Source of the DNA: Rhinopithecus roxellana
Taxonomy: Eukaryota; Chordata; Mammalia; Primates; Cercopithecidae
Length of the DNA stretch: 64,000 nucleotides
Assembly: GCF_007565055.1 (NCBI RefSeq)
Contig: NC_044564.1
Span: forward strand, 76,404,563 to 76,468,562
Direction of reading: 5' to 3'
Part shown: positions 33,168-44,995 of the stretch, piece by piece
Position numbering within the stretch: position 1 is the first letter of the stretch
Layout of the letters: each line of letters starts with the position of its first letter
The notes under the pieces: generated by a model
What the model saw: the letters and a program-made list of their open reading frames with translations, nothing else
Database searches by the model: none
What the model was told of the DNA's origin: nothing
Position numbers and translations under genes: made by a program

Positions 33168-35883
33168 AAAACCTGTTACTTTTTTTAAATCTCCAGCTTT
33201 ATCGAGGTATAATTAACAAATAAAATAGATATATTCAGCATGTGCAATGTGATGATTTGATATATGTACACTGTACATTATCACAATCAAATTAATTGGC
33301 ATATTCGTCACCTCACATAGTTGCTGTGTGTGTGCACACAAGTGTAATAAGGAATGATCTTCCTAGAAGTATTCATAACAGTATTATTAGCTTTAGTCAC
33401 CATGCTGTATATTAGATCCTCAGAAATATTCATCTAAGTGAAAGTTTTTGTGTACCTTTTAACCAGTATCTCATTTCCCCTACTCCAGGCCGCTGGCAGC
33501 CACTGTTCTACTTTCTGCTTCTATGAGTTTTACTTTTTAAGATTCCACATGTAAGTGAGATTTTACAGTGTTCATCTTTCTGTATCTGGCTTACTTCACT
33601 AAACATAGTGTCTGCTAGGTTCATCCATGTTGTCACAAATGGTAGGACTTTCTTCTTTCAATGGCTTAATAATATTCTATTGTGTATACACACACATACA
33701 CACATCACATTTTCTTTACTCAGTTGTTGATGGACTTAGATTATTTCTATATCTTGATTATTATACATAATCCTGCAGTGAATATGGGAACACTGATATC
33801 TCTTCAAAATACTGATTTTATTTCTTTATTTCTTTTGTATATGCATATAGAAGTGGAAATACTGGATCATATGGTAGTTCTATTTTTAATTTTTTGAGGA
33901 ACCTTCACACTTCATGCCCTTCATACTTCATACCCTTCATACTCACCAAGAGTGTGCAAGGATTCCCTCTTCTCCACATACCCACCAACACATATCTCTT
34001 ATCTTTTTGATAATAGCCATGCCAACAAGTGTGGGTTATGGGTTTGATGTGTTTTTCTCTGATGATTAGTGATGTCGAGCACATTTTCATAAACTTTTTG
34101 GGCATTTTTATGTCTTCTCTGGAAAAATGTCTATTCAAGTCTTGATCATTTTTGAAAAATGGGTTTATTAGTTTTCTTTGCCTTCAAGTTGTATGAGTTT
34201 CATACTTACTTTGGATATTACTCTTTTATGAGTTATATGATGTACAAATATATTTTCCCATTACATAGCTTGTCTCTTCACTCTGTTGATTGTTTTGTTA
34301 GCTGTGTAGAAGGTTTTCAGTTTGAGGTAATGCCACTTGTCTATTTTTGCATGTGCTGCGTGTGTTTTTTATGTCATATCCAAATAAATATTGCCAAGAC
34401 CTATGTCAATTAGATTTTTTCCCCTATGTTTTCTTCTAGGAGTTTTATAGTTTCAGATCTTACATTTAAGCCTTTTATCTATTTTGAGCTTATTTTTAAA
34501 CTATGTGGTGTAAAATAAAGGTCAAATGTTATTATTTTGCCTATGAATATTCACTTATCCCAATACCATTTACTGAAGAGATTGTCCTCTGCCCTTTGTT
34601 TATTCTTGGTGCTCTCTTCAAAGATTAGTTGACTGAATATAGTTGGGTTTATTTCTTGGCTCTCTATTTTGTGTCACTGGTCTATTTGTTATCATGCCAG
34701 TACCATACTGTTATGATTACAATAACTTTGTACTATAGTTTGAAATCAGGAAGAGTGGTACCTTCAGCTTTCTTCTTATGTTTTTCCAAATTGCTTTGGC
34801 TATTAAGTATCTTGTATGATTCCATGTACATTTTAGGATCTTCCTTTCTATTTCTGTGAAAATTGCCATTGGAAATGTGATAGGAATTTTGTTGGACTTA
34901 CAGATTACTTTAGAGAGTGTGGTCATTTTATAATATCAATACTTCCTGTCCATAAGCATGGAATATCTTTCCATTTACTTGTATCTTTAATTTTTTTCAT
35001 CAATGTTTCCTATTTTTCAGTATATAGATTTTTCACCTCATTTGGTTAAATGTATTCCTAAATATTTTTTCCTGCTATTGCAAATGAGGTTATTCTCTTA
35101 TTTTGTCAAATAGTTATTACTGTTAGAAATGCTACTGATTTTTTGTATATAAATTTTGCATCCTGCAAATTTACTGAATATATTTATTCTAACAGTTTTC
35201 TGGGAGAGACTAGGATTTTCTGTATATAAGATCGTGTCACCTGCCAACAGAGATAATTTAACAAATTTTCTGATATGCATGACCTTTATTTCTTTTCTTA
35301 CCCAATTTCTAAGTAGGACTTCTAGCTCCATGTTGAGTGGAAGTGGCAAGGGTAGTTACCCTTGTCTTGTTCCTGATCTTAGAGGAACAATTCTTGCCTT
35401 CCAGTAAAAAAAAAAATCACTTGATCATGGGGTATGATCTTTTTAGCATGCTGTTGACTTTTGTTTGTCAGTGTTTTGTTAAAAAGTTTGTATCTATGTT
35501 CATCAGGAATATAGCCTGTAATTTTCTTTTCTATATCATTTTTATATGACTTCAATATCAGTGTAATGCTGGCCTTGCAGTTTGGAAGTTTTCCCTCCTC
35601 TTAAATTTTTTTGGAAGAGCTTTGGAAGGATTGGTGTTAATTCTTTTTTAAATGTTTGGTAGAGTTCACTTGAGAAGCCATCAGATCCTGAAGTTTTTGG
35701 TGTTGGAAAGTTGTAAATTACTGAGTGAATCTCCTTACTTGTTTTTAGTCTGTTTAGATTTTCTGTTTTTTCATAATTCAATCTTGGTAAATTGTAAATT
35801 TCTGTGAAGTTATACATTTTTTTCTAAGCTATCCTATTAGCATATAATTGTTCACGGTAGTCTCTTATGATTCGTTGTATTTC

Positions 35884-37021
35884 CTTTTTTTCTTTTTTTA
35901 AATTATTATTACACTTTAAGTTCTAGGGTACATGTGCATAACGTGCAGGTTTGTTACATATGTATACCTGTGCCATGTTGGTGTGCTGCACCCATCAACT
36001 CGTCAGCACCCATCAACTCGTCCTTTGCATCAGGTATAACTCCCAATGCCATCCCTCCCCGCTTCCACCTCCTCATAACAGGCCCCGGTGTGTGATGTTC
36101 CCCTTCTGGAGTCCAAGTGATCTCATTGTTCAGTTCCCACCTATGAGTGAGAACATGCGGTATTTGGTTTTCTGTTCTTGTGATAGTTTGCTGAGAATGG
36201 TGGTTTCCAGCTGCATCCATGTCCCTACAAAGGACACAAACTCATCCTTTTTCATGGCTGCATAGTATTCCATGGTGTATATGTGCCACATTTTCTTAAT
36301 CCAGTCTGTCACAGATGGACATTTGGGTTGATTCCAAGTCTTTGCTATTGTGAATAGTGCCACAATGAACATACGTGTGCATGTGTCTTTATAGCAGCCT
36401 GATTTATAATCCTTTGGGTATATACCCAGTAATGGGATGGCTGGGTCATATGGTACTTCTAGTTTTAGATCCTTGAGGAATCGCCATACTGTTTTCCATA
36501 ATGGTTGAACTAGTTTACAATCCCACCAACAGTGTAAAAGTGTTCCTGTTTCTCCACATCCTCTCTAGCACCTATTGTTTCCTGACTTTTTAGTGATTGC
36601 CATTCTAACTGGTATGAGATGGTATCTCATTGTGGTTTTGATTTGCATTTCTCTGATGGCCGGTGATGACAAGCATTTATCATGTGTCTGTTGGCTGTAT
36701 GCATGTCTAGGTAATACCATTCAGGACATAGGCATGGGCGAGGACTTCATGTCTAAAACACCAAAAGCAATAGCAACAAAAGCCAAAATTGACAAATGGG
36801 ATCTAATTAAACTAAAGAGATTCTGCACAGCAAAAAAAACTACCATCAGAGTGAACAGGCAACCTACAGAATGGGATAAAATTTTTGCAATCTACTCATC
36901 TGACAAAGGGCTAATATCCAGAACCTACAAAGAACTCAAACAAATTTACAAGAAAAAAACAAACGGCCCCATCAAAAAGTGGGCAAGGGATATGAACAGA
37001 CATTTCTCAAACGAAGATTTT
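35884..37021 (-). mobile_element. L1PA LINE-1 with 5' inversion (twin priming)
   Basis: Two abutting pieces of one L1: 35884-36706 is antisense (poly(A), 3' UTR, ORF2 C-terminus, ending near 'ggctgtatgcatgtct'), and 36707-37019 is sense and encodes ORF2 residues immediately upstream (DFMSKTPKAIATKAKIDKWD, then PIKKWARDMNRHFSNED). The sense piece ends at the same L1 point where the antisense piece stops. TTGTATTTC at 35875-35883 and 37022-37030 is the TSD, and the interrupted host is the L1M. The 173-codon plus-strand frame at 36575-37096 crosses the inversion junction and is a chimera, not a gene. The 3' UTR carries the 18-bp duplication seen at 1026-1061 (here 35988-36023). Confidence 0.93.
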
Positions 37022-40000
37022 TTGTATTTCTATAGTATCAGTTGTAGTGTTTCCCCTTTTACTTTTAATTTTATTTCATTCCATTATTATAGCTAAATGT
37101 TTGCCAATTTTGTTCATCTTGTCAAAAAACTAGTTCTTAGTTTTCTTGCTCTTTTCTATTGTACTTCTCATCTCTATTTCACTTATTTCTGCTCTGATTG
37201 TTATTTTCTTCCTTGTGTTGACTTCAGTCTTAGTTCTTTTTTTTCTAGTTCCTTGAGGTGTCAATTTGGCTTGTTTGAGATCTTTCTTTTTTTTTAATGT
37301 ATGTATTTATTATTATAAGCTTCCTTCTAAATATGGATTTTAATGCATCCCATAAATTTTGGTATGTTCCTTTTCCATTTTTGTTTCTCTTAAGATGCTT
37401 TTTTTAAAATTTCCCTATTGATTGTTTCTTTAACCCATTGGTTGTTCAGGAGCATTAATGTTTTTTTTCCACATATTTTTGAATTCTTCAATTTTCTTCT
37501 TGTTGTTGATTTTTTTTTTTTTTCTTAACTGTAAGTTCCAGGATACATGCACAGAGTGGTTTGCTGCACCTATCAACCCATCACCTAGGTTTTAAGCCCT
37601 GCATGCATTAGCTATTTGTCCTCACGCTCTCCCTCCCCTGGCTCCACACCCCAACAGACCCTGGTGTGTGTTGTTCCCCTCCCTGTGTCCATGTATTCTC
37701 ATTGTTCGACTCCCACCTATGAGTGACAATATATGGTGTTTGGTTTTCTGTTCCTGTGTTAGTTTGCTGAGGATGATGGCTTCCAGCTTCATCCATGTGA
37801 CTGCAATGGACGTTCTCATTCCTTTTTGTGGCTGCATAGTATTCCATGGTGTATATGAACCACATTTTCTTTATCCAGTCCATCACTGATGGGCATTTGG
37901 ATTGGTTCCATGTCTCTGCTATTGTGAGTAGTGCTGCATAAACATATGCGTACATGTATCTTTATAATAGAATTATTTATATTCCTTTATATATATACCC
38001 AAAATGCAATTGCTGGGTCAATTGGTATTTCTGTGGCGATTCTGAGGAATCGCCACACTGTCTTCCACAATGATTGAACTAATTTACATTTCCACCAACA
38101 ATATAAAAGTGTTCCTATTTCTCCACAGCCTCAGCAGCATCTATTGTTTCTTGACTTTTTAATAAATGCCATTCTGACTGGTATGAGATGGTATCTCATT
38201 ATGGTTTTGATTGGCATTTCACTAATGACCAGCGATGTTGAGGTTTTTTTCATATTTTTGGCTGCATAAATGTCTTCTTTTGACAAGTGCCTGTTTATAT
38301 CCTTTGCTCACTTTCTGATGGGGTTGTTTGTGGTTTTTTTTTTTTTTTTTTTTTTTTTTTGGAAATTTGTTTTAGTTGCTTGTCAGATGGATCGATTACA
38401 AAAATTTTCTCCAATTCTGTAGATTGCCAGTTCACTCTAATGATAGTTTCTTTTGCAGTGCAGAAGCTCTTTAGTTTAATTAGATACCAGTTGTCAATTT
38501 CAACTTTTGCTGCAATTGCTTTTGGTGATTTCATCATAAAATCTTTGTCCATGTGTATGTTCTGAATGGCATTGCCTAGGTTTTCTTCTAGGATTTTTAT
38601 AGTTTTGGGTTTTACTTTTAAGTCTGGAGTTAAATTTTGTATAAGGTGTAAGGAAGGGGTCCAGCTTCAGTTTTCTGCATATCGCTAGACAGTTTTCTCA
38701 GCACCATTTGCTAAATAGGGAATTCTTTCCCCATTGCTTGTTTTTTTCAGATTTGTCGAAGATCAGATGGTTGTAGATGTGTGGTCTTATTTTTGAGGTC
38801 TCTATTATGTTCCATTGGTTTATATGTCTCCTTTGGTACTAGTACCATGCTGTTTTGGTTACTGTAGCCTTGTAGTATAGTTTGAAGTCAGGTATTGTGA
38901 TGCCTCCAGCTTTGCTCTTTTTTCTTATGATTGTCTTGGCTATGTGGGCTCTTTTTTGGTTCCATATGAATTTTAAAGTAGTTTTTTCTAATTCTGTGAA
39001 GAATGTAAATGGTAGTTTGATGGGAATAGCATTGAATCTGTAAATTACTTTGGACAATAGGGCAATTTTCATAATATTGATTCTTCTTATCCATGAGCAT
39101 GGAATGTTTTTCCATTTGTTTGTGTCCTCTCTTATCTCCTTGAGCAGTGGTTTATAGTTCTTTTTGAAGAGGACCTTCACGTCTCTTGTTGGCTGTATTC
39201 CTACATATTTTATTCTCTGTAGAAATTGTGAATGGGAGTTCATTCATGATTTAGCTCTCTACTTGTCTATTGTGGGTGTAAAGGAATAACTGAGATTTTT
39301 GCATATTGAATTTGTATCCTGAGACTGCCGAAATTGCTTATCAGATTAAGGAGTTTTTGGGCTAAGACGATGGGGTTTTCTAAATATAGGATCATGTTGT
39401 CTACAAACAGAGAAAATTTGACTTCCTCTCTACTTATTTGAGTATCTTTTATTTCTCTCTCTTTCCTGATTGCCATGGCCAGAACTTCCAATAGTATGTT
39501 GAATAGGAGTAATGAGAGAGGACATCCTTGTCTTGTGCCAGTTTCCAAGTTGAATGCTTCCAGCTTTTGATCATTCAGTATAATATTGGCTGTGGGTTTG
39601 TCATAAATAAACCTTATTTTTTTAAGCTATGTTCCATCAATATCTAGTTTATTGAGACTTTAACATGAAGGTATGTTGAATTTTACTGAAGACTTTTTTC
39701 TGCATCTGTTGAGATAATGGTGGTTTTTGTCATTGGTGCAGTTTATGTAGTGGATTACATTTATTGATTTGCATATGTTGAACCAGTCTTGCATCCCAGG
39801 GATGGAGCCAATTTGATCGTAATGGATAAGATTTTTGATGTGCTGCTGGATTCAATTTGTTATTCAGTGTTTTTGCATCAAAGTTCATCAGGGATATTGG
39901 CCTTCAGTTTTCTTTTTTTGTTGTGTCTCTGCCAGGTTTTGGTATCAGGATGATGTTAGTCTCATAAAATGAATTAGAGAGAAGTCCCTACTTTTCAATT

Positions 40001-40085
40001 GTTTGGAATAGTTTCAGCAGGAATGGTACCAGCTCCTCTTTGTACCTCTAGTATAATTTGGCTGTGAATCCATCTGGTCTTGGCC

Positions 40086-40087
<2 letters not shown>

Positions 40088-40144
<57 letters not shown>
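40088..40144 (+). repeat. 57-base T homopolymer inside L1 ORF2
   Basis: An uninterrupted run of 57 T lies between TGGCCTA and GGTTGGTAGG. The L1 consensus has only a short T run here (CTTTTTGGTTGG), so this is an in-place expansion and not a poly(A) tail: no element body or TSD accompanies it. Confidence 0.85.
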
Positions 40145-40145
<1 letters not shown>

Positions 40146-40388
40146 GTTGGTAGGCTATTTATTACTGCCTTACTTTCAGAACTTGTTATTGGTCTATTCA
40201 CGGATTCCACTTCTTTCTGCTTTAGTCTTGGGACGGTGGATGTGTCCTGAAATTTATTCATTTTTCTAGATTTTCTAGTTTATTTGCATAGAGGTGTTCA
40301 TAGTATTCTCTGATGCTAGTTTGTATTTCTGTGGGGTCATTGTTAATATCCCCTTTATCATTTTTTATTGTGTCTATTTGATTCTTCT

Positions 40389-40704
40389 TTTTTTTATTTT
40401 TATTTATTTATTTATTTATTTTTTGAGACAGAGTCTCACTCTGTCACCCAGGCTGGAGTGCAGTGGTGTGATTTCAGCTCACTGGAACCTCCACCCACTG
40501 AGTTCAAGTGATTCTCTTGCCTCAGCCTTCTGAGTAGTTAGGATTACAGGCATCTGCCACCACGCCCAGCTAGTTTTTGTATTTTTAGTAGAGATGGGGT
40601 TTCATCATCTTGACCAGCTGGTCTTAAACTCCTGAACTCGTGATCCACGCGCCTCTGCCTCCCAAAGTGCTAGGATGACAGGTGTGAGCCATTGCACCCA
40701 GCCA
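40389..40704 (-). mobile_element. Alu SINE (AluS-like) inside L1, with TSD
   Basis: Antisense dimeric Alu whose tail has evolved into (TTTA)n at about 40402-40424. ATTCTTCT at 40381-40388 and 40705-40712 is the TSD; the L1 sequence GATTCTTCTCTCTTTTCTTC is continuous once the Alu is removed. Many CpG losses place it well before the young AluY copies. The frame at 40294-40533 is partly Alu. Confidence 0.93.
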
Positions 40705-41702
40705 ATTCTTCTCTCTTTTCTTCTTTATTAGTCTAGTTAGTGATCTATTTTATTTTATTTTATTTTCAAAAAGACAGCTCCTGGATTCATGAATTTTTTG
40801 AAGGGATTTTCATGTCTCTGTCTCCTTCATTTCTGCTCTGATCTTAGTTATTTCCTGTCTTCTGATAGCTTTTGGATTTATTTGCTCTTCTGTAGTTCTT
40901 TTCATTGTGATTTGAGATCTTTCTAGATTTCTGATGTGTACACTTAGTGTGGACATTTCCCTCTTAACACTTCTTTAGCTATGTCCCAGAGATTCTGGTA
41001 CGTTTTCTCTTTGTTCCTGTTGGTTTTAAAGAACTACTTGATTTCTGCCATAATTTTATTATTTACTCAGGAGTTCATTTAGGAGCAGGTTGTTCAATTT
41101 CCACGTGGTTGGGCAGTTTTAAGTGAGTTTCTTAATCCTGAGTTCTAATTTGATTGCAATGTGGTCTGAGAGACTTATAATTTCAGTTATTTTGCATTTG
41201 CTGAGGAGTGTTTTACTTCCAATAATGTGGTCAATTTTAGAGTAAATGCCATGTGGCATTCAGAATAATATATATTCTGTTGTTTTGGTGTAAAGAGTTC
41301 TATAGATATCTATTAGGTCCACATGATCCAGAGGTGAGTTCATGTGCTGAATAACCTTGTTAATTTTCTGTCTTGTTAATGTGTCTAATGTTGACAGTGG
41401 GGTGTTAAAGTCTCACGCTACTATTCTGTGGGAGTCTTCTGCTTTCCATTTGCTTAGTAAACTTTCTTCCGTCACTTTATTTTGAGCCTATGTGTGCTTT
41501 GCACATGAGATGGGTCTCTTAAATAGAGCACAGCTTGAACCTTGACTCTTCATTCAATTCGCCAGTCTGTGTCTTTTAATTGGGACATTTAGCCATTTAC
41601 ATTTAAGGTTAGTATTTTTATGGGTGAATATGATCTGTCATCATGATGCTATCTGGTTATTTTGCACACTAGTTGATGCTGTTTCTTCATAGTGTCATTG
41701 GT

Positions 41703-42731
41703 CTTTATAGTGTCACGTGTTTTGCAGTGGCTGGTACCGGTTTTTCCTTTCTATACTTAGTGCTTCCTTCAGGAGCTATTGCAAGGCATGCCTGGTGGTG
41801 ACAAATTCCCTCAGCATTAGCATGTCTGAAATTGATTTAACTTCTCCTTCAATTACGAAACTTAGTTTGACCAGATATGAATTCTGGGTTGAAAATTATT
41901 TTCTTTAAGATTGTTAAATACTGGTCCCCATTCTCTTCTGGACTGTAGGGTTTTGCAGATAGATACACTGTTAGTCTGATGGGCTTCCCTTTGTAGGAGA
42001 CCTGGCCTTTCTTTCTGGGTTCCCTTAATATTTTTTCCTTCATGTCAACCTTGTAGAATTTGATGACTGTGTATCTTGGTGTTGATGTTCTTATGGAGTA
42101 TCTTTGCTAGGTTCTCTGTATTTCCTGAATTTTCATGTTGGCCTGTCTTGCTAGGTTTGGGATGTTCTCCTGGATATTATCCCGAAGTGTATTTTTCAAC
42201 TTGGTTCCATTCCCCCTGTCTTTTTCAGGTACTCCAGTCAGTTTTACTTTGGCCTTTTTACATAGTCCCGTATTTTTCAGATTTTTCGTACATTCCTTTT
42301 CATTCTTTTTTCTCTCATGTTGCCTGTCTGCCTTATTTCGGCAAGATAGTCTTCCACCTCTAATATTCTTTTTCTGCTTGATTGATTCAGCCATTGATAC
42401 TTACGTATGCTTCACAAAGTTCTCATGCTGCATTTTTCAGTTCCATCAGGTCATTTATGTTCCTCTCTAAACTGGTTATTCCAGTTAGCAACTTCTCTAA
42501 CCTTTTATCAAGGTTCTTAACCTCTTTGCATTGTATTAGAACATGCTCCTTTACCTCGGTGAAGTTTGATATTACCCACCTTCTGAAGCCTACTTCTGTC
42601 AATTCATCTATCTCATCCTCCATCCTGTTCTGTGGCCTTGATGGAGAGGTGTTGCAATTATTTGAAGGAGAAGAAGCACTCTGGCCTTTTGGGCTTTCAG
42701 TGTTTTTGTGTTGATTCCTTCTCATCTTCAT
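41703..42731 (-). pseudogene. L1 ORF1 remnant (RNA-binding chaperone)
   Basis: ORF1 appears to begin at 42731 with MKMRRNQHKNTESPKGQSAS and passes through the Ser-rich N-terminus (SSPSNNCNTSPSRPQNRMED) and a coiled-coil segment with heptad-like leucines (LDKRLEKLLTGITSLERNIN). Frame shifts then move it into the frame at 42107-42394 (AKVKLTGVPEKDRGNGTKLK, the RRM region) and further on towards about 41703, where the ORF1 C-terminus would lie. The intact protein would be about 338 residues; here it is in at least three frames. Confidence 0.8.
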
Positions 42732-44002
42732 GCATTTGTCTAGTTTTTATCTTTGAGGCCGCTGACCCTTGGATGAGGTTTTTGTGGGTACTTTTTTTTT
42801 ATGCTATTGTTGTTGCTTTCTGTTTGTTTGTTATTCTTTCAATAATCAGGTTCCTCTTCTGTAGGGCTGCTGTGGTTTGCTGGGGGTTCACTTCAGACCC
42901 TATTCATCTGGTTCACTCCTGCTCCCGGAGATATCACTTGAAGAGGCTGGATAAAAGGAAATATGGGTTCCTGCTCCTTCCTCTGGGATCTCTGACCTTG
43001 AGAGACACCAACCTGTGCCAGTAGGAACACTCCTGTATAGGGTGTGTGACAACCCCTGTTTGGGGCGCCTCACCCAGTTGGGTGGCATGACCCATTTAAT
43101 GAGGCACTTTGGCTGTTCCTTGGTGGAAGGTGTGGTAAATCCACTTGTCTGGGCTGCTGGGATTCCTCAGAACTAGCAGGAGAAAAGACTAAATCTGCTG
43201 GTCCATGGAGACTATGTCCACCCCTGCTCCTAGGGGCTCAGGCCCAGGGAGATCAGAGTTCATTCCCTGAGCCTCTGGCTAAAGATGGAGTTCCTGCAGA
43301 GACGCCCTGTAGCCAGTGTTGGCTACTGCCTTCCCTCAAGGAGCTCAGATGGCTTAGACAGAAGGCAGCTGCAGCAGTGGTGATGGCTGCCCCTCCCCAC
43401 AAGTACTTTGCAGGCTTAGGTTGATTCTGGCTGTTGAGAATCTGTGCAGCTCCATGGTTGCAACCCAAGGCTCTGGTGGCATGGGATAATGAGTGGGATC
43501 TTCCAATCCATGGGTTGCAGACTTCCTTGGTAAAAGCATAGTTTCCCAGGTTGAGTAGCCAACTCACTCACCTCCTCACTTGGGTGCCCTGTGTGGTTCT
43601 CAGGTGGGCTGCCACACCACACTGCCCTTCCTTCCTCTCCGTAGGTCACACCAGCTGCCTAGTCAGCCCTAATGACAGAACCTGGATACCTCGGTTGCCA
43701 GTGCAGGATTCGCATGCTGTTTTGGATCTTTTCAATGGGAGCCTCCAATTGCCACTGCTTCTAGTTGGCGTGGCCCCACCCCACTCCCTATTATTGATTT
43801 CTAGTTTCATACCATTGTGCTCAGAAAAGATACGTGATATGATTTTCATTTTCTTAAATTTGTAAAAACTTCTTTCCTGGCCCAGCATATGATTTCTCCT
43901 AGAGAAAGGTAGGTATGTGCTTGAGAGGAGTATGTCCTCTGCTGCTGTTGAATGAAATGTTCTCTATATATCTGTTAGGTTCATAATGGTATTTAAGTCT
44001 GC

Positions 44003-44020
44003 TTTTTTTTTTTTTTTTTT
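44003..44020 (+). repeat. Poly(T) run within L1M
   Basis: Eighteen T in the middle of L1M ORF2 sequence, with L1M-like sequence on both sides. A simple expansion is the most economical explanation. Confidence 0.7.
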
Positions 44021-44147
44021 GCATTTATTTTCTATCTGCATGATCTCCCCATTGTTGAAAGTAGACTATTAAGGTCCTATAAATTGCCATGTCTTCCTTC
44101 AGCTCAGTTAATATTTGCCTTATATATATATGTTCTCTGATATTGGA

Positions 44148-44175
44148 TGTGTGTGTATATATATATACACACACA
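44148..44175. repeat. Perfect 28-bp TG/TA/CA palindrome
   Basis: (TG)4(TA)6(CA)4 with exact two-fold symmetry about 44161/44162, followed by further CA/TA alternation to about 44200. It is alternating purine-pyrimidine throughout, so cruciform or Z-DNA forms are possible. Confidence 0.85.
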
Positions 44176-44995
44176 CATATATGTACACACATATACATAT
44201 AATTGTTATAATCTCTTAACACATTTTTAGTATAGATTGGCCTTATTTTTTATTTTTTCACAGATTTTTCCTGAAAATCTATTTTAGCTGATATAAATAT
44301 TGCCACTCTCTCTCTTTTGGTTACCATTTACATGGAAGATATTTCTCATCCCTTCACTTTCAGTATATGTATGCCCTTAAAGGTGAATCTGAGTTGCTTG
44401 TAGCAACACCATTTTGGATCTTGTTTTTTAATCTATTCAGCTACTCTGCATCTTTTAATTAGAGAATTTAATTTATTTACGTTTAAAGTAATTATTAATA
44501 GGTAGAGACTTTTTATCATTTTGTTTTTTTCTCATTGTTTTGTATTTCCTTTGATTTATCTTTTGTTGTATTCCTTTGTAACTTGTTGTTTTTATTCTAG
44601 TGTTATGTTTTGACTCCTTTTTCTCTACAGTTTTTTCTATCCACTGAAGGTTTTTCGTGTGCATGTGTAGTTACCATGAGGCTTAAATAAAACATGTTAC
44701 AGTTAAAACATTCTATTTTAAGCTGATAACAAGTTATCCATTTAAACTCTATAATTTTACTTCTCCCCAATTCAAATTATATACTATTAATGTCACTCTT
44801 TACATCTTTTTGTATTTTGTGTCCATTAAAAATTCATGTTATTATAGTTATTTTTAATATTTCTGCTTTTAGCTTTTGTACCACAGTTAAAAAGTAACAT
44901 CCAGTAGTTTTTCCTACCTGTGGGAGACATATTTCAATATCTCCAGTGGATGTCTAAAGGTGTAGAGAGTGCCAAACTCTGTATATACAGAGACA

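Larger units (their letters stand above)
37710..41600 (-). pseudogene. L1 ORF2 remnant (endonuclease/reverse transcriptase)
   Basis: Minus-strand frames retain clear ORF2 blocks. At 39267-39548 there is GTRQGCPLSLLLFNILLEVL, followed by the catalytic segment, where the essential FADD reads FVDN before MILYLENP. At 38839-39243 there are GIQPTRDVKVLFKKNYKPLL, WKNIPCSWIRRINIMKIALL and AGGITIPDFKLYYKATV of the thumb region. The C-terminal cysteine-rich part continues to about 37710, where the usual SLIGGN end is changed to SLIGGS and read-through. Stops, frameshifts and loss of the catalytic aspartate make it non-functional. Limits are approximate because the frame is broken. Confidence 0.85.
37513..43788 (-). 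mobile_element. Near full-length older L1PA LINE-1, inactive
   Basis: An antisense L1 with 3' UTR, ORF2, ORF1 and a long GC-rich 5' UTR (about 42740-43788). About 5.95 kb remain after subtracting the Alu at 40389-40704. TGTTGTTGATTT at 37501-37512 matches TATTATTGATTT at 43789-43800 at 10 of 12 bases, and the L1M sequence is continuous across the site. The 3' UTR wording (ACCTATCAACCCATCACCTAGGTTTTAAGCCC...) suggests the L1PA8-L1PA16 age range. ORF2 contains stops, an internal deletion near 41436 relative to the consensus as I recall it, and two expanded T runs (38334-38360; 40088-40144). Confidence 0.93.

Noticed and set aside
36575..37096. 173-codon frame with convincing L1 ORF2 residues
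   Set aside because: It joins antisense L1 DNA to the inverted sense piece of the same insertion and then to L1M; the apparent fusion is a by-product of twin priming.
42632..43865. Overlapping frames up to 130 codons suggesting exons
   Set aside because: They lie in the antisense L1 5' UTR and ORF1, a GC-rich region that generates chance frames.
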